Below are positions 42,834-52,738 of a DNA stretch of 64,000 nucleotides, in pieces. The position numbers and the translations under genes were made by a program. The stretch lies in assembly GCA_023458415.1 (NCBI GenBank), contig JAEWZO010000015.1, positions 1 through 64,000 of the forward strand, read 5' to 3'. The notes below the pieces were generated by a model. That model was not told the origin of the DNA. It saw only the letters and a program-made list of their open reading frames with translations, and ran no database searches. This DNA comes from Bacteroidota bacterium (lineage in GTDB: Bacteria > Bacteroidota > Bacteroidia > Flavobacteriales > Weeksellaceae). The stretch's first letter is position 1, and the number at the start of each line of letters is the position of its first letter.

Positions 42834-44942
42834 TCAAGATATCCTGCCCCATTTGTTTCTACCCTTATACTGTTTCCAGTAGAAATTTCTTAATCCTGCA
42901 TGAGCCGGATGTTCCAATCTCGGATCAACGCTCAGCATTTTTTCCACCACTTCTTTTGAAGCTTTTACAATTTTTCCGTCGCTTACCAAATCAAGCTTTT
43001 TAAAATCCATCGTTCCGCTTTGCTGGGTTCCTAAAATATCACCCGGACCGCGAAGCTGCATATCAACTTCCGAGATCTTAAAACCATCGTTGGTTTCTGT
43101 CATTGTCTTAATGCGTTTCCGGCTTTCCGCTGAAAGTTTGTCGGACGACATCAGAATGCAGTAACTCTGTTCTGCACCACGACCAACTCTTCCGCGCAGC
43201 TGATGAAGTTGCGACAAGCCAAATCTTTCAGCACTTTCTATGACCATAACTGAAGCGTTCGGAACATTTACACCTACTTCAATCACCGTAGTTGCCACCA
43301 TCACAGATGCATTTCCGGAAGCAAAATATTTCATTGCTGTTTCCTTTTCATCAGGCTTCATTTTTCCGTGAAGCATTGATACGTTCTGATCTGAGAAATA
43401 TTCGGCAACATGCTCAAAACCTTCCACAAGATTTTTATAATCAAGTGTTTCGCTTTCTTCAATCAGCGGATAAACGAAATACACTTGTCCTCCTTTCGCG
43501 ATCTCGTCTTTTGCGAATGAATAAACCGAACTTCTGTCTTTCTCCTTTCTGTGAACGGTAACAATTGGTTTTCTTCCAACCGGCATTTCATCAATTACAG
43601 AAACATCCAAATCACTGTAGAAACTCATCGCCAAAGTTCGCGGAATCGGTGTTGCGGTCATCACCAAAATATGCGGCGGAATTTTGTTTTTTGCCCAGAG
43701 TTTAGCGCGCTGCGCAACACCGAAACGATGCTGTTCATCAATTATAGCTAAACCAAGATTCTTAAATTTTACGATTTCTTCCAAAACTGCGTGTGTACCA
43801 ACTAAAATTGAAAGTTCGCCATTCAGCAGTTCTTCATGTATAATTTTTCGTTCAGCTGTTTTTGTGGACCCTGTAAGAAGTCTAATCTTGATTCCTGTAT
43901 TCTCAAGAAGTTCCGAAATGCCGTTGAAGTGTTGTTGTGCGAGAATTTCCGTGGGAGCCATTAAACAACTTTGCGCACCGTTATCCATCGCAATTAACAT
44001 CGAAAGAAGTGCGACCATGGTTTTTCCTGAACCCACATCGCCTTGCAGCAAGCGATTCATCTGGATTGGTTTTTTCAGATCGTTGCGGATTTCTTTTAAA
44101 ACTCTTTTCTGAGCATCGGTAAGTTCGAAAGGCAAATAATTTTCATAAAAAAAATTAAAATTCTCCCCCACTTTGGGCATCGGATTCCCGACCACAGAAG
44201 TTTTCTGATGCTGTTTCTTCAAACCATGACCAAGTTGAAAAAAGAAAGCTTCTTCAAATTTCAGACGGCGGTTCGCTTGATCCGCATGCTTCTGATCTTT
44301 GGGAAAATGGATATTCAGAAAAGCGTTGCGACGGCTCATCAGTTTTAAGTTCTTCAATAGATAATCCGGTAGATTTTCATCTGTTAAAGAATCAATATTC
44401 TGAAGTAAAGCACTGATAATATTCTGAAAAAATTTATTGTTCAATCCTCTTTTGGTAAGCTTTTCACTACCTGGATAAATGGGAAGTAAAGTTGAGGAAA
44501 CCGCTTTTTTCTCATCAATTTCAATTTCCGGATGCGGCATGGAGAAAGCTCCGTTAAAAACATTCAGCTTACCGAATACAAAAATATCACGGTTTACCGG
44601 AAGCTGCTCTTTCATCCATTTAGAATAGCGAAACCACACCAAATCAATCGTTCCGGTTTCATCACGAAATTTTGCTGTAAGACGTTTTTGGTTTCTTCCG
44701 TACCCAATTTCCTGAACATCGGTGATACGTCCGCGAAGCTGAATTTCTGCATCCGGTTCATCTTTCAAATCGGTAATTCTGAATACTTTGCTTTTATCGA
44801 TATAGCGCAGCGGATAGAATACCAACAAATCTTCCAGCGTGGAAATAGCCAATACATTTTTTATAAGTTTGGCGCGTTCAGGGCCGATGCCCTTCAGGTA
44901 TTCTATGGATGTTTCGAGAGTCAAGTTGTGGATTAAAGACAT
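42834..44942 (-). CDS. recG: ATP-dependent DNA helicase RecG
   Basis: A 702-residue SF2 helicase that remodels stalled replication forks and Holliday junctions. The N-terminal wedge/OB region (about residues 20-160), the Walker A motif GDVGSGKTMVAL near 300, the DEQHRFG box near 402, SATPIP-type motif III (MTATPIPRTL) and the C-terminal helicase half (HGKMKPDEKE, TTVIEVGVNVPNA, QLRGRVGRG) are all present. The start at 44942 was chosen since it begins with the usual family N-terminus. A terminator follows. Confidence 0.96.
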   Translation of the reverse strand: MSLIHNLTLETSIEYLKGIGPERAKLIKNVLAISTLEDLLVFYPLRYIDKSKVFRITDLKDEPDAEIQLRGRITDVQEIGYGRNQKRLTAKFRDETGTIDLVWFRYSKWMKEQLPVNRDIFVFGKLNVFNGAFSMPHPEIEIDEKKAVSSTLLPIYPGSEKLTKRGLNNKFFQNIISALLQNIDSLTDENLPDYLLKNLKLMSRRNAFLNIHFPKDQKHADQANRRLKFEEAFFFQLGHGLKKQHQKTSVVGNPMPKVGENFNFFYENYLPFELTDAQKRVLKEIRNDLKKPIQMNRLLQGDVGSGKTMVALLSMLIAMDNGAQSCLMAPTEILAQQHFNGISELLENTGIKIRLLTGSTKTAERKIIHEELLNGELSILVGTHAVLEEIVKFKNLGLAIIDEQHRFGVAQRAKLWAKNKIPPHILVMTATPIPRTLAMSFYSDLDVSVIDEMPVGRKPIVTVHRKEKDRSSVYSFAKDEIAKGGQVYFVYPLIEESETLDYKNLVEGFEHVAEYFSDQNVSMLHGKMKPDEKETAMKYFASGNASVMVATTVIEVGVNVPNASVMVIESAERFGLSQLHQLRGRVGRGAEQSYCILMSSDKLSAESRKRIKTMTETNDGFKISEVDMQLRGPGDILGTQQSGTMDFKKLDLVSDGKIVKASKEVVEKMLSVDPRLEHPAHAGLRNFYWKQYKGRNKWGRIS

Positions 44943-44998
44943 ACGAAAATCGGGAAAATGCGGATAATTTGCAAACAAATAAGAAGGGTTCGCAAAAG

Positions 44999-45024
44999 AA
45001 AAAAGCCGAAATAACTTCCGGCTT
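44999..45024 (-). terminator. Terminator after the thioredoxin-like gene
   Basis: On the minus strand a short stem AAGCCG/CGGCTT (45019-45024 with 45003-45008) is followed by six T. Confidence 0.55.
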
Positions 45025-45029
45025 GTTTA

Positions 45030-45563
45030 TTAATCTTTAATCTTAGACTTAAATTTTTTCTGATAGTTTTCCCATTGGTCGCGGGTTTCTATTTTTTTGT
45101 ATTCATCGTTGGCAAAAAACGGAATGTATGGCTCCAATTCTTTAGCCGTTAATGCTCCCTGCAGAATAGTGATTGGCATCGCCTGTTCGTCGAGAAAAAC
45201 AACGGATGGAACCGCAACCACATTCATAAATCTGGTAAAACCGTGAAGAGAATTTCTCTTTTTTCCAGTTTGAAAATCTGTATTCGTAAAGGTTCGCCCG
45301 TAGACTGTTAAATCTTCTTTACGTTCCGCATTGAACTTTACAGGATAATACTGTTCATTCAGATATTGTGCAATTACCGGATGGTTGTAAGTATTTTTCT
45401 CCATGATTTTACATGGTCCGCACCAGTCTGCATAAAAATCAATCAGAATTTTTCTGGGTTGAACTTCCTGAGCTTTCAGTGCTTCTTCAATAGTCATCCA
45501 TTTCACCTGTGAAAAAGCGAAAACAGAAAACACACAAAAAAGGACAACCGAAAATTTCTTCAT
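45030..45563 (-). CDS. Secreted thioredoxin-fold protein
   Basis: A 177-residue periplasmic protein: signal peptide (MKKFSVVLFCVFSVFAFSQ), then a thioredoxin-like domain with the redox motif DWCGPC at about residues 47-52 in a KILIDFYADWCGPCKIMEKNTYN context. Such proteins in Bacteroidota reduce or rearrange disulfides in the envelope, sometimes as part of the DsbD/TlpA network. The start at 45563 was chosen over a longer frame because it begins the signal peptide. It is 38 bases after the peptide transporter gene and may share its transcript. Confidence 0.85.
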   Translation of the reverse strand: MKKFSVVLFCVFSVFAFSQVKWMTIEEALKAQEVQPRKILIDFYADWCGPCKIMEKNTYNHPVIAQYLNEQYYPVKFNAERKEDLTVYGRTFTNTDFQTGKKRNSLHGFTRFMNVVAVPSVVFLDEQAMPITILQGALTAKELEPYIPFFANDEYKKIETRDQWENYQKKFKSKIKD

Positions 45564-45601
45564 TTTAATTTTGATGTTTCTAATAGGCAAAAGTTAAGCC
45601 A

Positions 45602-47095
45602 TTAACGGGCATCCTGCATCAGTTTTTTAATAAGTGGTGAAATGACAATTAGAATAACTCCACAAATTACTGCGTACAGTGCAAACTGCTGATAACCGTC
45701 GGTGTAGATATTCATTTTTTCCAAAGCTCCTGCGTTTTTGTCCGGAGAAATACTTGCTCCAAAAAGTCCGGCAACATACTGTCCGTAAGCGGATGCAAGG
45801 AACCACATTCCCATCATGAATCCCTGCAAACGGTAAGGTGCCAGTTTCGTCATCAAAGACAGACCAATTGGCGAAAGGAAAAGTTCAGCAAAAGTTACAA
45901 CCAAATAACCCAACGCAAAAACGTTGATGGAACCTACTCCTGCAGCGTCAGCCGAAAATCTTATGGTGTAAAACGTGTAAAACCCTAAACCTAAAAGCAA
46001 GAATCCTATTCCGAATTTAACAGCAGAATTAGGATCCAATTTTCTTCTCGCCAAACGAATAAACATAATTCCAACCAAAGGTGCAAAGATGATAACAAAC
46101 ATCGCATTGATGGAATTATTCACTGCATTTGGATCAACATTTAATCCAAGCAAATTACTACTGAGATGTTCTGCTGCAAAAAGACTTAAAGAACCTCCTG
46201 CCTGTTCAAAAATAGCCCAAAAAACAACAGAAAACAGAATAAATAGTAAAGCGGCAATAAGTTTTTTGTTCTCGGCTGCGTTATTTTTCGTCATTTCATA
46301 GAACAAATACAATAAGCTAAACGGACCAATAATGTACATGAACCAATCTGTGTACTGTGTATTTGACACCATAATTCTAATCAGTGGAATCGCAGCTAAA
46401 GCACCGATATAAACGGCATATTCTTTAAGCCTATTCGTCTGATTTTTAATTAAAGGAAAATCTCCGATTGGACCGAGATTATTCTTGGTGAACATGAAAT
46501 TTACTAAGCTAATGAGCATTACAACGGCAGCAATTCCGAATGCCACATTCCACCGAAGATTTTCAGGAACAATATCGGTGAACATGGTTCCCTTTCCAAT
46601 AGAAATTACAAATCCACCAAGAAAAGCTCCAATATTAATCCCGGAATAAAACAGCAGAAAACCTGCATCTCTTCTTGCGTCATCGTTTTTGTACAACTGA
46701 CCAACCATTGAAGAAATGTTGGGTTTAAAGAAACCGGTCCCCACAATGTTAAAACCGATTCCCCAGAAAAACAATTCTTTCGGATTAATGGCAAGCAGCA
46801 CACTTCCCGTAATCATGAGGATTGCTCCCCAGAAAAGCGACCGTTTAAAGCCAAGAATTTTATCGGCAAACATCCCACCAATAAACGTAAATGCATACAC
46901 GAAAGCCTGTGTTGCGCCATATTGCAGCTGCGCAGTTTTATCATCCATAAAAAGATGATAAACCATGAAGTAGGTAAGCATTCCGCGCATGGCGTAAAAG
47001 CAGAAGCGCTCCCACATTTCGGAGAAGAAAAGTCCCCAAATCTGTTTTGGATACGTTCCTTTAAAATCTTGAATCTGTTCTAATGTTTTTGCCAT
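45602..47095 (-). CDS. POT-family peptide:H+ symporter, copy 1
   Basis: A 497-residue inner-membrane transporter of the POT/PTR2 family with about 12-14 membrane helices. It has the proton/substrate motif EMWERF (about residues 26-31) and the FFKPNISSMVGQLY motif (about 122-135). The family imports di- and tripeptides with protons. It is the third of three tandem paralogues read from the dipeptidyl peptidase gene, each separated by a terminator or short gap, and is followed by the thioredoxin gene. Confidence 0.93.
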   Translation of the reverse strand: MAKTLEQIQDFKGTYPKQIWGLFFSEMWERFCFYAMRGMLTYFMVYHLFMDDKTAQLQYGATQAFVYAFTFIGGMFADKILGFKRSLFWGAILMITGSVLLAINPKELFFWGIGFNIVGTGFFKPNISSMVGQLYKNDDARRDAGFLLFYSGINIGAFLGGFVISIGKGTMFTDIVPENLRWNVAFGIAAVVMLISLVNFMFTKNNLGPIGDFPLIKNQTNRLKEYAVYIGALAAIPLIRIMVSNTQYTDWFMYIIGPFSLLYLFYEMTKNNAAENKKLIAALLFILFSVVFWAIFEQAGGSLSLFAAEHLSSNLLGLNVDPNAVNNSINAMFVIIFAPLVGIMFIRLARRKLDPNSAVKFGIGFLLLGLGFYTFYTIRFSADAAGVGSINVFALGYLVVTFAELFLSPIGLSLMTKLAPYRLQGFMMGMWFLASAYGQYVAGLFGASISPDKNAGALEKMNIYTDGYQQFALYAVICGVILIVISPLIKKLMQDAR

Positions 47096-47123
47096 TATTA
47101 ATTTGTAATTGATGACGAAATTA

Positions 47124-47154
47124 AATAAAAAAACCTCTGACTGAGCAGAGGTTT
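47124..47154 (-). terminator. Terminator between peptide transporter genes 2 and 1
   Basis: A perfect 9-bp stem AAACCTCTG/CAGAGGTTT (47131-47139 with 47146-47154) is followed on the minus strand by seven T. Confidence 0.8.
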
Positions 47155-47175
47155 ATAATATTTTCAGAATAATTC

Positions 47176-48672
47176 TTAGTGAATTCCTTTCATGAACTTG
47201 TTAAGAAGCGGAGAAAGTAGTAAAAGCGCAACTCCGGAAGCCAACATCAGATAAGTGATGAATGGATAAAGCTCGAAGTTGTACGTTTGAAGAATCTGCT
47301 CTAGTGTTGCTGCAAGATAGTTACCTAAAGCAAAAGAAGCCATCCAAACACCCATCATAATTGAAGTAATTCTCCCCGGAGAAAGTTTAGTCACCATCGA
47401 AAGACCGATTGGTGAAAGCATTAACTCTCCCACAGTTAGCAAAACGTAAACAATAACCAACCACATCGGGCTTACTAAGTTTCCACCTTCAGCAGCGTTA
47501 CTTGCCTGAGTCATGATAAAGAACGCAACCGCACCTACAAACATCGCCAAAGCGAATTTAACCGGCGTTCTTGGATTCAGCTTTTTTGCTGCCAGTTTCA
47601 CCCAAAGAACAGAAAAAATTGGCGCTAACGTTACAATCGCAATTGGATTAATATTCTGGAACCAGGTTGTTGGAATTTCAAAACCACCAACAACACGGTT
47701 TGTATTTTCCTGTGCGAAAAGGTTAAATGTTCCTCCAGCCTGTTCGAAACCAGCCCAGAAAACAATATTGAAGAATGCAAGGATTAGGATTACAAATACT
47801 CTTGTCCATTCTGTTGAACCAGACGTTCCTTTAAAAATAGAAGAACCGATAAAAAGAGCTCCTGCAATACCCAATACCCAAATCATAATGGTATGAACAG
47901 TATCGGAAGTATTATTCCAGATCAGCATTACAAGAAATACAAAAGCAACATTGGTGATTGTGTAAAGAAATACATCTCTCCAGTCTTTCGGTAAAAGTGA
48001 AGTAATACCTTTTTCTTTATATCCTGGTGGCAAACCTACATCTTCCAAAGTATTTCTGCGACCATAGAACCACAAAACACCAATAAGCATCCCGATTCCG
48101 GCAGCCAAATATCCGTACGGCCAACCAACTTTTTCACCTAAAGTTCCTGCGACAAACGGCGAAAGGAAGGCTCCAATATTAATACCCATGTAGAAAATGG
48201 TGAAGGCACCATCTTTACGAGGGTCATCGTTATCATAAAGATCTCCAACAATCGTGGAAATATTCGGTTTGAAAAAACCATTTCCTAAAATCAATACTCC
48301 CAAACCAAGGTAGAAGAAATTCTTTCTCGATTCCACATCGCCCATCAAATCCGGGAAAGCACTGATGGCCAACATAAACTGACCAATCGCCATCACAAGA
48401 CCACCAATTAAGATTGATTTTCTCTGACCTAAAATATTATCAGCAAACCATCCTCCTAAAATCGGTGTTAAATACACCAAAGCTGTAAAAACTCCGTACA
48501 CACTTAAAGATTCGGCTCTGTCCATACCGAAACCTCCGGTCGCCAATTCTGCGGTTAAGAAAATAGTAAGAAGGGCTCTCATTCCGTAGTAGGAAAAACG
48601 CTCCCACATTTCGGTGAAAAAGAGAGAATACAATCCTTTAGGATGTCCCTGATTTGATTTTATTGTATCCAT
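47176..48672 (-). CDS. POT-family peptide:H+ symporter, copy 2
   Basis: A 498-residue POT/PTR2 transporter with the motifs EMWERFSYYGMR (about residues 20-31), GNGFFKPNISTIVGDLY (about 130-146) and RKDGAFTIFYMGINIGAF. It likely takes up di- and tripeptides. It has its own well-formed promoter (48704-48733) and its own terminator, so it is regulated separately from the neighbours. Confidence 0.93.
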   Translation of the reverse strand: MDTIKSNQGHPKGLYSLFFTEMWERFSYYGMRALLTIFLTAELATGGFGMDRAESLSVYGVFTALVYLTPILGGWFADNILGQRKSILIGGLVMAIGQFMLAISAFPDLMGDVESRKNFFYLGLGVLILGNGFFKPNISTIVGDLYDNDDPRKDGAFTIFYMGINIGAFLSPFVAGTLGEKVGWPYGYLAAGIGMLIGVLWFYGRRNTLEDVGLPPGYKEKGITSLLPKDWRDVFLYTITNVAFVFLVMLIWNNTSDTVHTIMIWVLGIAGALFIGSSIFKGTSGSTEWTRVFVILILAFFNIVFWAGFEQAGGTFNLFAQENTNRVVGGFEIPTTWFQNINPIAIVTLAPIFSVLWVKLAAKKLNPRTPVKFALAMFVGAVAFFIMTQASNAAEGGNLVSPMWLVIVYVLLTVGELMLSPIGLSMVTKLSPGRITSIMMGVWMASFALGNYLAATLEQILQTYNFELYPFITYLMLASGVALLLLSPLLNKFMKGIH

Positions 48673-48703
48673 ATCTAAATTGTTAATTTTTTGTTAAGAC
48701 TCA

Positions 48704-48733
48704 CAAATATAGTTTTTTTTGCCTACTGCACAA
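48704..48733 (-). promoter_or_regulatory. Promoter of peptide transporter gene 2
   Basis: On the minus strand a -33 TTG (48733-48731), a 19-base spacer and a -7 TATATTTG (48711-48704) closely match the Bacteroidota promoter form; the ATG follows 31 bases later. Confidence 0.6.
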
Positions 48734-48744
48734 GGATTTCAAAG

Positions 48745-48770
48745 AAAAACCGCAGAAAGACTGCGGTTTT
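48745..48770 (-). terminator. Terminator after peptide transporter gene 3
   Basis: A perfect 10-bp stem AAAACCGCAG/CTGCGGTTTT (48746-48755 with 48761-48770) separates transporter gene 3 from gene 2. Confidence 0.75.
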
Positions 48771-48794
48771 AGTTATTACTGAAATATTGAAGTT

Positions 48795-50459
48795 CTAATT
48801 GACACCTTTTTCCTTCATTACTCTGTTGAGGCGCTTCAGAATGGATAAACCGAGCAGTGTTGCCAAGAGCAGCAAACCGAAATTCACCCAGAAGAAGTTG
48901 GCTTTATCTTCATAATTATACCACATACTGGCCAAAACTCCGGAAAGCTTGTTTCCGATTGAAGTAGAAAGGAAGAAACCTCCCATCATCAGTGCAGTAA
49001 TTCTTGGTGGTGAAAGTTTCGACACAAGCGAAAGTCCCATAGGCGAAAGACAAAGTTCACCCACTGTAATGACACCATACGCTGCGATAAGCCACCAAGA
49101 TGAAACTTTTTCCAAGCCATTTCCACCGGCGTATACAGCACCCACCATTACCAAACAGGAAAGTGCAGATATAAATAACCCCAATACAATTTTTGATGCA
49201 GTCGTAGGTTCCTTTCCACGGCGCCGCAACATCATGAAAAATCCGACGACGAGTGGCGTTAATGCAATTACCCAAAATGGATTCACCGACTGGAATAATT
49301 CGGTGTTGAAGAGATAGACTGGTTTTTCCGGTGTCGCAGCGAGTGCTTCTCTTCGTTCATCTGTGACATTGCGGAAATAAATATCTTTTCCGATTTCTTT
49401 TGCCGTTTCACCACCTTCAGTTTTTTCTGCACGGAACTGATCATCATACACCGGAACTTCTTTATCGGTGTAATCTTTTTTCTCTACGAGATAGATAGAT
49501 TCCAGTGGTTTTTCAACTGCTGCAGGAGCTGTTCTGTCCGTGTAATAATTAGCCCAACGGGTTAATGCGGTTCCATTCTGTTTGAAAACTGCCCAGAACA
49601 TTAAACTTACCGCAAAAATTGCAAGCAACGCTCCTATTGGTTTTTTATCTTCAGAATTAGCGCGCATGTAAAGATTCACATAGAATAAAACGACAGGAAT
49701 ACACGCAAAAATAAAGGCATCAGTAGAATCGCTTCCGAAAATATTACCCGGAATTACCCAACCGATTAAACCGGCAATAATTGCAGGAACAAAAACTTTC
49801 AGCAAAACAGTCGAAAGCTTGGTATCACCTTCCTGAACAGGCTTCATTACATTAGCTGAACGAATGTGCTTCATACCGATGGTGAAAATCACAATTCCTA
49901 CAAGCATCCCAACTCCCGCGGTGATGAATGCAGGTCCCCATCCGTATTTGTTTCTCATGTAAGCCGCAACAAAATTACAGATCAGTGCACCGATATTAAT
50001 TCCCATGTAGAAAATATTGTATCCCGCATCTTTGTTGGCTTTGTAAGGTTCTTTCTCGTAAAGGTTACCTAAAAGCGTGGAAATACTTGGCTTAAAGAAC
50101 CCGTTTCCAAAAATAATTAATCCTAATGAAGCATAAAAAAGAGGAAGTTGCTGAAAAAGCCCCAATCCGATATATCCGGCTGCCATTAGAATACCGCCGA
50201 TGTAAATTGCTTTTACATAACCCAAAACTCTGTCGGCCAAGAAACCGCCTAGGAACGGAGTAAGATAGGTTAACGCGATAAAAGTTCCGAAGATGTCATC
50301 GGCAGTTTTATCCAGAAAAGCAAGTCCTCCAGTATCTTTCGGATCGATCATATAGAGAACGAAAATCCCGAGTATTAAATAATATCCGAAACGCTCCCAC
50401 ATTTCTGTAAAAAAGAGGTACGGTAAGCCTTTAGGATGTTTGGCTGTTGATTTTTCCAT
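48795..50459 (-). CDS. POT-family peptide:H+ symporter, copy 3, with long loop
   Basis: A 554-residue POT/PTR2 transporter with EMWERFGYY (about residues 17-25), GNGFFKPSISTLLGNLY (about 120-136) and KDAGYNIFYMGINIGAL. It carries an extra hydrophilic loop of about 75-85 residues (about 315-395, including VEKKDYTDKEVPVYDDQF and a charged TEGGETAKEIGKDIYF stretch) that the other two copies lack. Such loops may bind a partner or peptide. It starts 28 bases after the dipeptidyl peptidase gene, likely on the same transcript. Confidence 0.93.
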   Translation of the reverse strand: MEKSTAKHPKGLPYLFFTEMWERFGYYLILGIFVLYMIDPKDTGGLAFLDKTADDIFGTFIALTYLTPFLGGFLADRVLGYVKAIYIGGILMAAGYIGLGLFQQLPLFYASLGLIIFGNGFFKPSISTLLGNLYEKEPYKANKDAGYNIFYMGINIGALICNFVAAYMRNKYGWGPAFITAGVGMLVGIVIFTIGMKHIRSANVMKPVQEGDTKLSTVLLKVFVPAIIAGLIGWVIPGNIFGSDSTDAFIFACIPVVLFYVNLYMRANSEDKKPIGALLAIFAVSLMFWAVFKQNGTALTRWANYYTDRTAPAAVEKPLESIYLVEKKDYTDKEVPVYDDQFRAEKTEGGETAKEIGKDIYFRNVTDERREALAATPEKPVYLFNTELFQSVNPFWVIALTPLVVGFFMMLRRRGKEPTTASKIVLGLFISALSCLVMVGAVYAGGNGLEKVSSWWLIAAYGVITVGELCLSPMGLSLVSKLSPPRITALMMGGFFLSTSIGNKLSGVLASMWYNYEDKANFFWVNFGLLLLATLLGLSILKRLNRVMKEKGVN

Positions 50460-50487
50460 ATAATAAGTTTTATTTTATTCGATTATT

Positions 50488-52614
50488 TTAAAGATTCTCA
50501 AGGATGAAGTTTGTCATCATCTGATAAAGCTGCTCTGAAGTATTTCCGCCATAAATTCCGTGGTTTTTATCAGGATACGTCATGAACTGAAACTGCTTTT
50601 TATTCTGAATTAAAGCTTCCGCAAACTCTGCAGCATTCTGATAGTGAACATTATCATCGGCTGTTCCATGAACCATCAAAAACTTTCCTTTCATCAATTT
50701 AGCATGCGTTGTCGGCGAATTATCATCATAACCGGAAGGATTTTCCTGAGGCGTCCGCATAAATCTTTCTGTGTACACGGTGTCATAATATCTCCAATTA
50801 GTTACCGGCGCCACAGCAATCCCCATTTTGAAGACATCTGCACCTTTCGTTAAAGCTAAACTCGACATATAACCTCCATAACTCCATCCAAAAATCCCAA
50901 TTCGCGACGCATCAACATACGACTGTTTTCCAAGCCATTTTGCAGCCGCAATCTGATCTTCGATTTCGTACTTTCCCAGATTCATGTAGGTTACTTTTTT
51001 GTACTTCGTTCCTTTTCCGCCTGTTCCGCGTCCGTCCACACAAACCACGATGTATCCCTGCTGCAAAAGATGGTTGAACCAAAGTCCGTTTCTACCGTCC
51101 CAAGAATTAGTCACTTGCTGTGATCCCGGTCCGGAATACTGATGCATAAAAACAGGATATTTTTTGTTGGGATCGAAATTTTTCGGCTTCATTATCCAGG
51201 CGTTCATCTGATCTCCCACTTCGTTCGGAATGGTGATAAACTCTTTTGCCACCCAATTGTCGGCCTGAAGTTTTGAAAGAAGTTCAGTGTTGTCCTGAAG
51301 CTCTTTCACAGTTCTGCCGTCATTGTTTTTCAGAACGTAAGTATGAGGTCGCGTTGCTGTAGACGAAGTTTCAATAAAATAGTTGAAATTATCACTGAAG
51401 TTGGCGGAATTATTTCCTTCAGAACCTGAAATGATGGTATTCTTTCTGTTTGAAATATTCACTTTTGAAACCACTTTATTGATACTTCCTGTTTGGTTGG
51501 TTTGGATGTAAACTTCTTTAGTTTTCGGATTATATCCGTAGTAATCAGTTACTTCCCAGTTTCCTTTAGTGATTTGTCTCTTTAGTTTTCCACTCGGGTC
51601 GTAATGATACAAATGACGGTTTCCATCGCGTTCGCTTCCCCAAATGAAAGAATTGTCTTCCAAAAATTCCATGATAACGTTATCGGTATCAATCCATTTT
51701 TCATCCGTTTCAGTGAAAAGTTTAGCTACTTTTCCGGACTTGGTATTCAGTTTCAAAACATCAGAAGCGTTTTGTGTACGTTCTGAAGTTATCAGAATCA
51801 TTTCATCATTTTTCGCAGTCTGAATCACATTCGGAATGTAATAACTCTTGAATCCGCTCAAATCAATCTGTTGAGACTTCTGCGAATCCAAACGGTAAAG
51901 ATGAGCAGAAACTACGGAGTTTTTCTCTCCTGCTTTCGGATATTTGAAACGGAAATCGGAAGGATAAAGTTGCTTGGCATAAACCTGCATATTCATCTCA
52001 GGAACTTCAGTTTCATCAGATTTAACGTAAACAATAGCATCGGAATTTTTTGTCCATTCGTATTGTCTTGCATGTCCGAATTCTTCCTCATAAACCCAGT
52101 CTGCAAGACCGTTCAAAATTGAATTTCTCTTTCCATCAGTAGTGATCTGTACGATATTTCCGGAATTAAGATCCTGATAAAAAAGATTGTTATCCTGGAT
52201 GAATGCGATTTTTGTAGCATCAGGAGAAAAACGTGGTTCCTGAACGAAATTTCCGTTGTTCAGACTTACCGTATTGCCGGATTTCAAGTCCTTCACATCA
52301 AATTTTCCGTAAAAAGAATGTCTGTAAATCGGCTGACTTTCCTTCAATAGTAAGATTTTACTTTCATCATCAGAAAACTCGTAAGAACTGAAGTTTCCGT
52401 CTACAATATTTCCCTGTTTCGAAGAAGTTTTGTAATCGTATTTTGCGATTCCGCCACGCTCAATCACCGCATAATGGTTTCCGTCTTTCAGCGATGCAAT
52501 TCCTGCGATACCTTTTCCACGATAGAAACCGGAGTAAATTTTTTCGATGGTAATTTCCTGAGAAAAAGCCATAACCGAAATAATTACAGCGGCCGATATA
52601 AAGAGTTTTTTCAT
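50488..52614 (-). CDS. Dipeptidyl peptidase IV (S9 family)
   Basis: A 708-residue secreted serine peptidase that removes Xaa-Pro or Xaa-Ala dipeptides from the N-terminus of peptides. A signal peptide (MKKLFISAAVIISVMAFSQ) precedes a beta-propeller domain and the YEEEFGHARQYEW stretch (about 165-177), whose glutamates hold the peptide amino end. The catalytic domain has the nucleophile in FGWSYGGYMSSLAL, the acid in GTADDNVHY and the His in DKNHGIYGG. It likely feeds the three peptide transporters encoded beside it. Confidence 0.94.
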   Translation of the reverse strand: MKKLFISAAVIISVMAFSQEITIEKIYSGFYRGKGIAGIASLKDGNHYAVIERGGIAKYDYKTSSKQGNIVDGNFSSYEFSDDESKILLLKESQPIYRHSFYGKFDVKDLKSGNTVSLNNGNFVQEPRFSPDATKIAFIQDNNLFYQDLNSGNIVQITTDGKRNSILNGLADWVYEEEFGHARQYEWTKNSDAIVYVKSDETEVPEMNMQVYAKQLYPSDFRFKYPKAGEKNSVVSAHLYRLDSQKSQQIDLSGFKSYYIPNVIQTAKNDEMILITSERTQNASDVLKLNTKSGKVAKLFTETDEKWIDTDNVIMEFLEDNSFIWGSERDGNRHLYHYDPSGKLKRQITKGNWEVTDYYGYNPKTKEVYIQTNQTGSINKVVSKVNISNRKNTIISGSEGNNSANFSDNFNYFIETSSTATRPHTYVLKNNDGRTVKELQDNTELLSKLQADNWVAKEFITIPNEVGDQMNAWIMKPKNFDPNKKYPVFMHQYSGPGSQQVTNSWDGRNGLWFNHLLQQGYIVVCVDGRGTGGKGTKYKKVTYMNLGKYEIEDQIAAAKWLGKQSYVDASRIGIFGWSYGGYMSSLALTKGADVFKMGIAVAPVTNWRYYDTVYTERFMRTPQENPSGYDDNSPTTHAKLMKGKFLMVHGTADDNVHYQNAAEFAEALIQNKKQFQFMTYPDKNHGIYGGNTSEQLYQMMTNFILENL

Positions 52615-52634
52615 AAAATTTTTCAGTAAGATTC

Positions 52635-52642
52635 CAAAGATA
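52635..52642 (-). promoter_or_regulatory. Promoter -7 box for the dipeptidyl peptidase/transporter unit
   Basis: The minus strand reads TATCTTTG, a TAnnTTTG match 20 bases before the peptidase ATG; a TTG lies 22 bases upstream. Confidence 0.45.
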
Positions 52643-52738
52643 TTAAAATTTAGAAAATTCGTTTCAACATTATCATTTTGTGTTTTTTTGGCTTTAAAAT
52701 TGAGGTTTCGTTTTCAAATTCACTTAATAATTATAACA

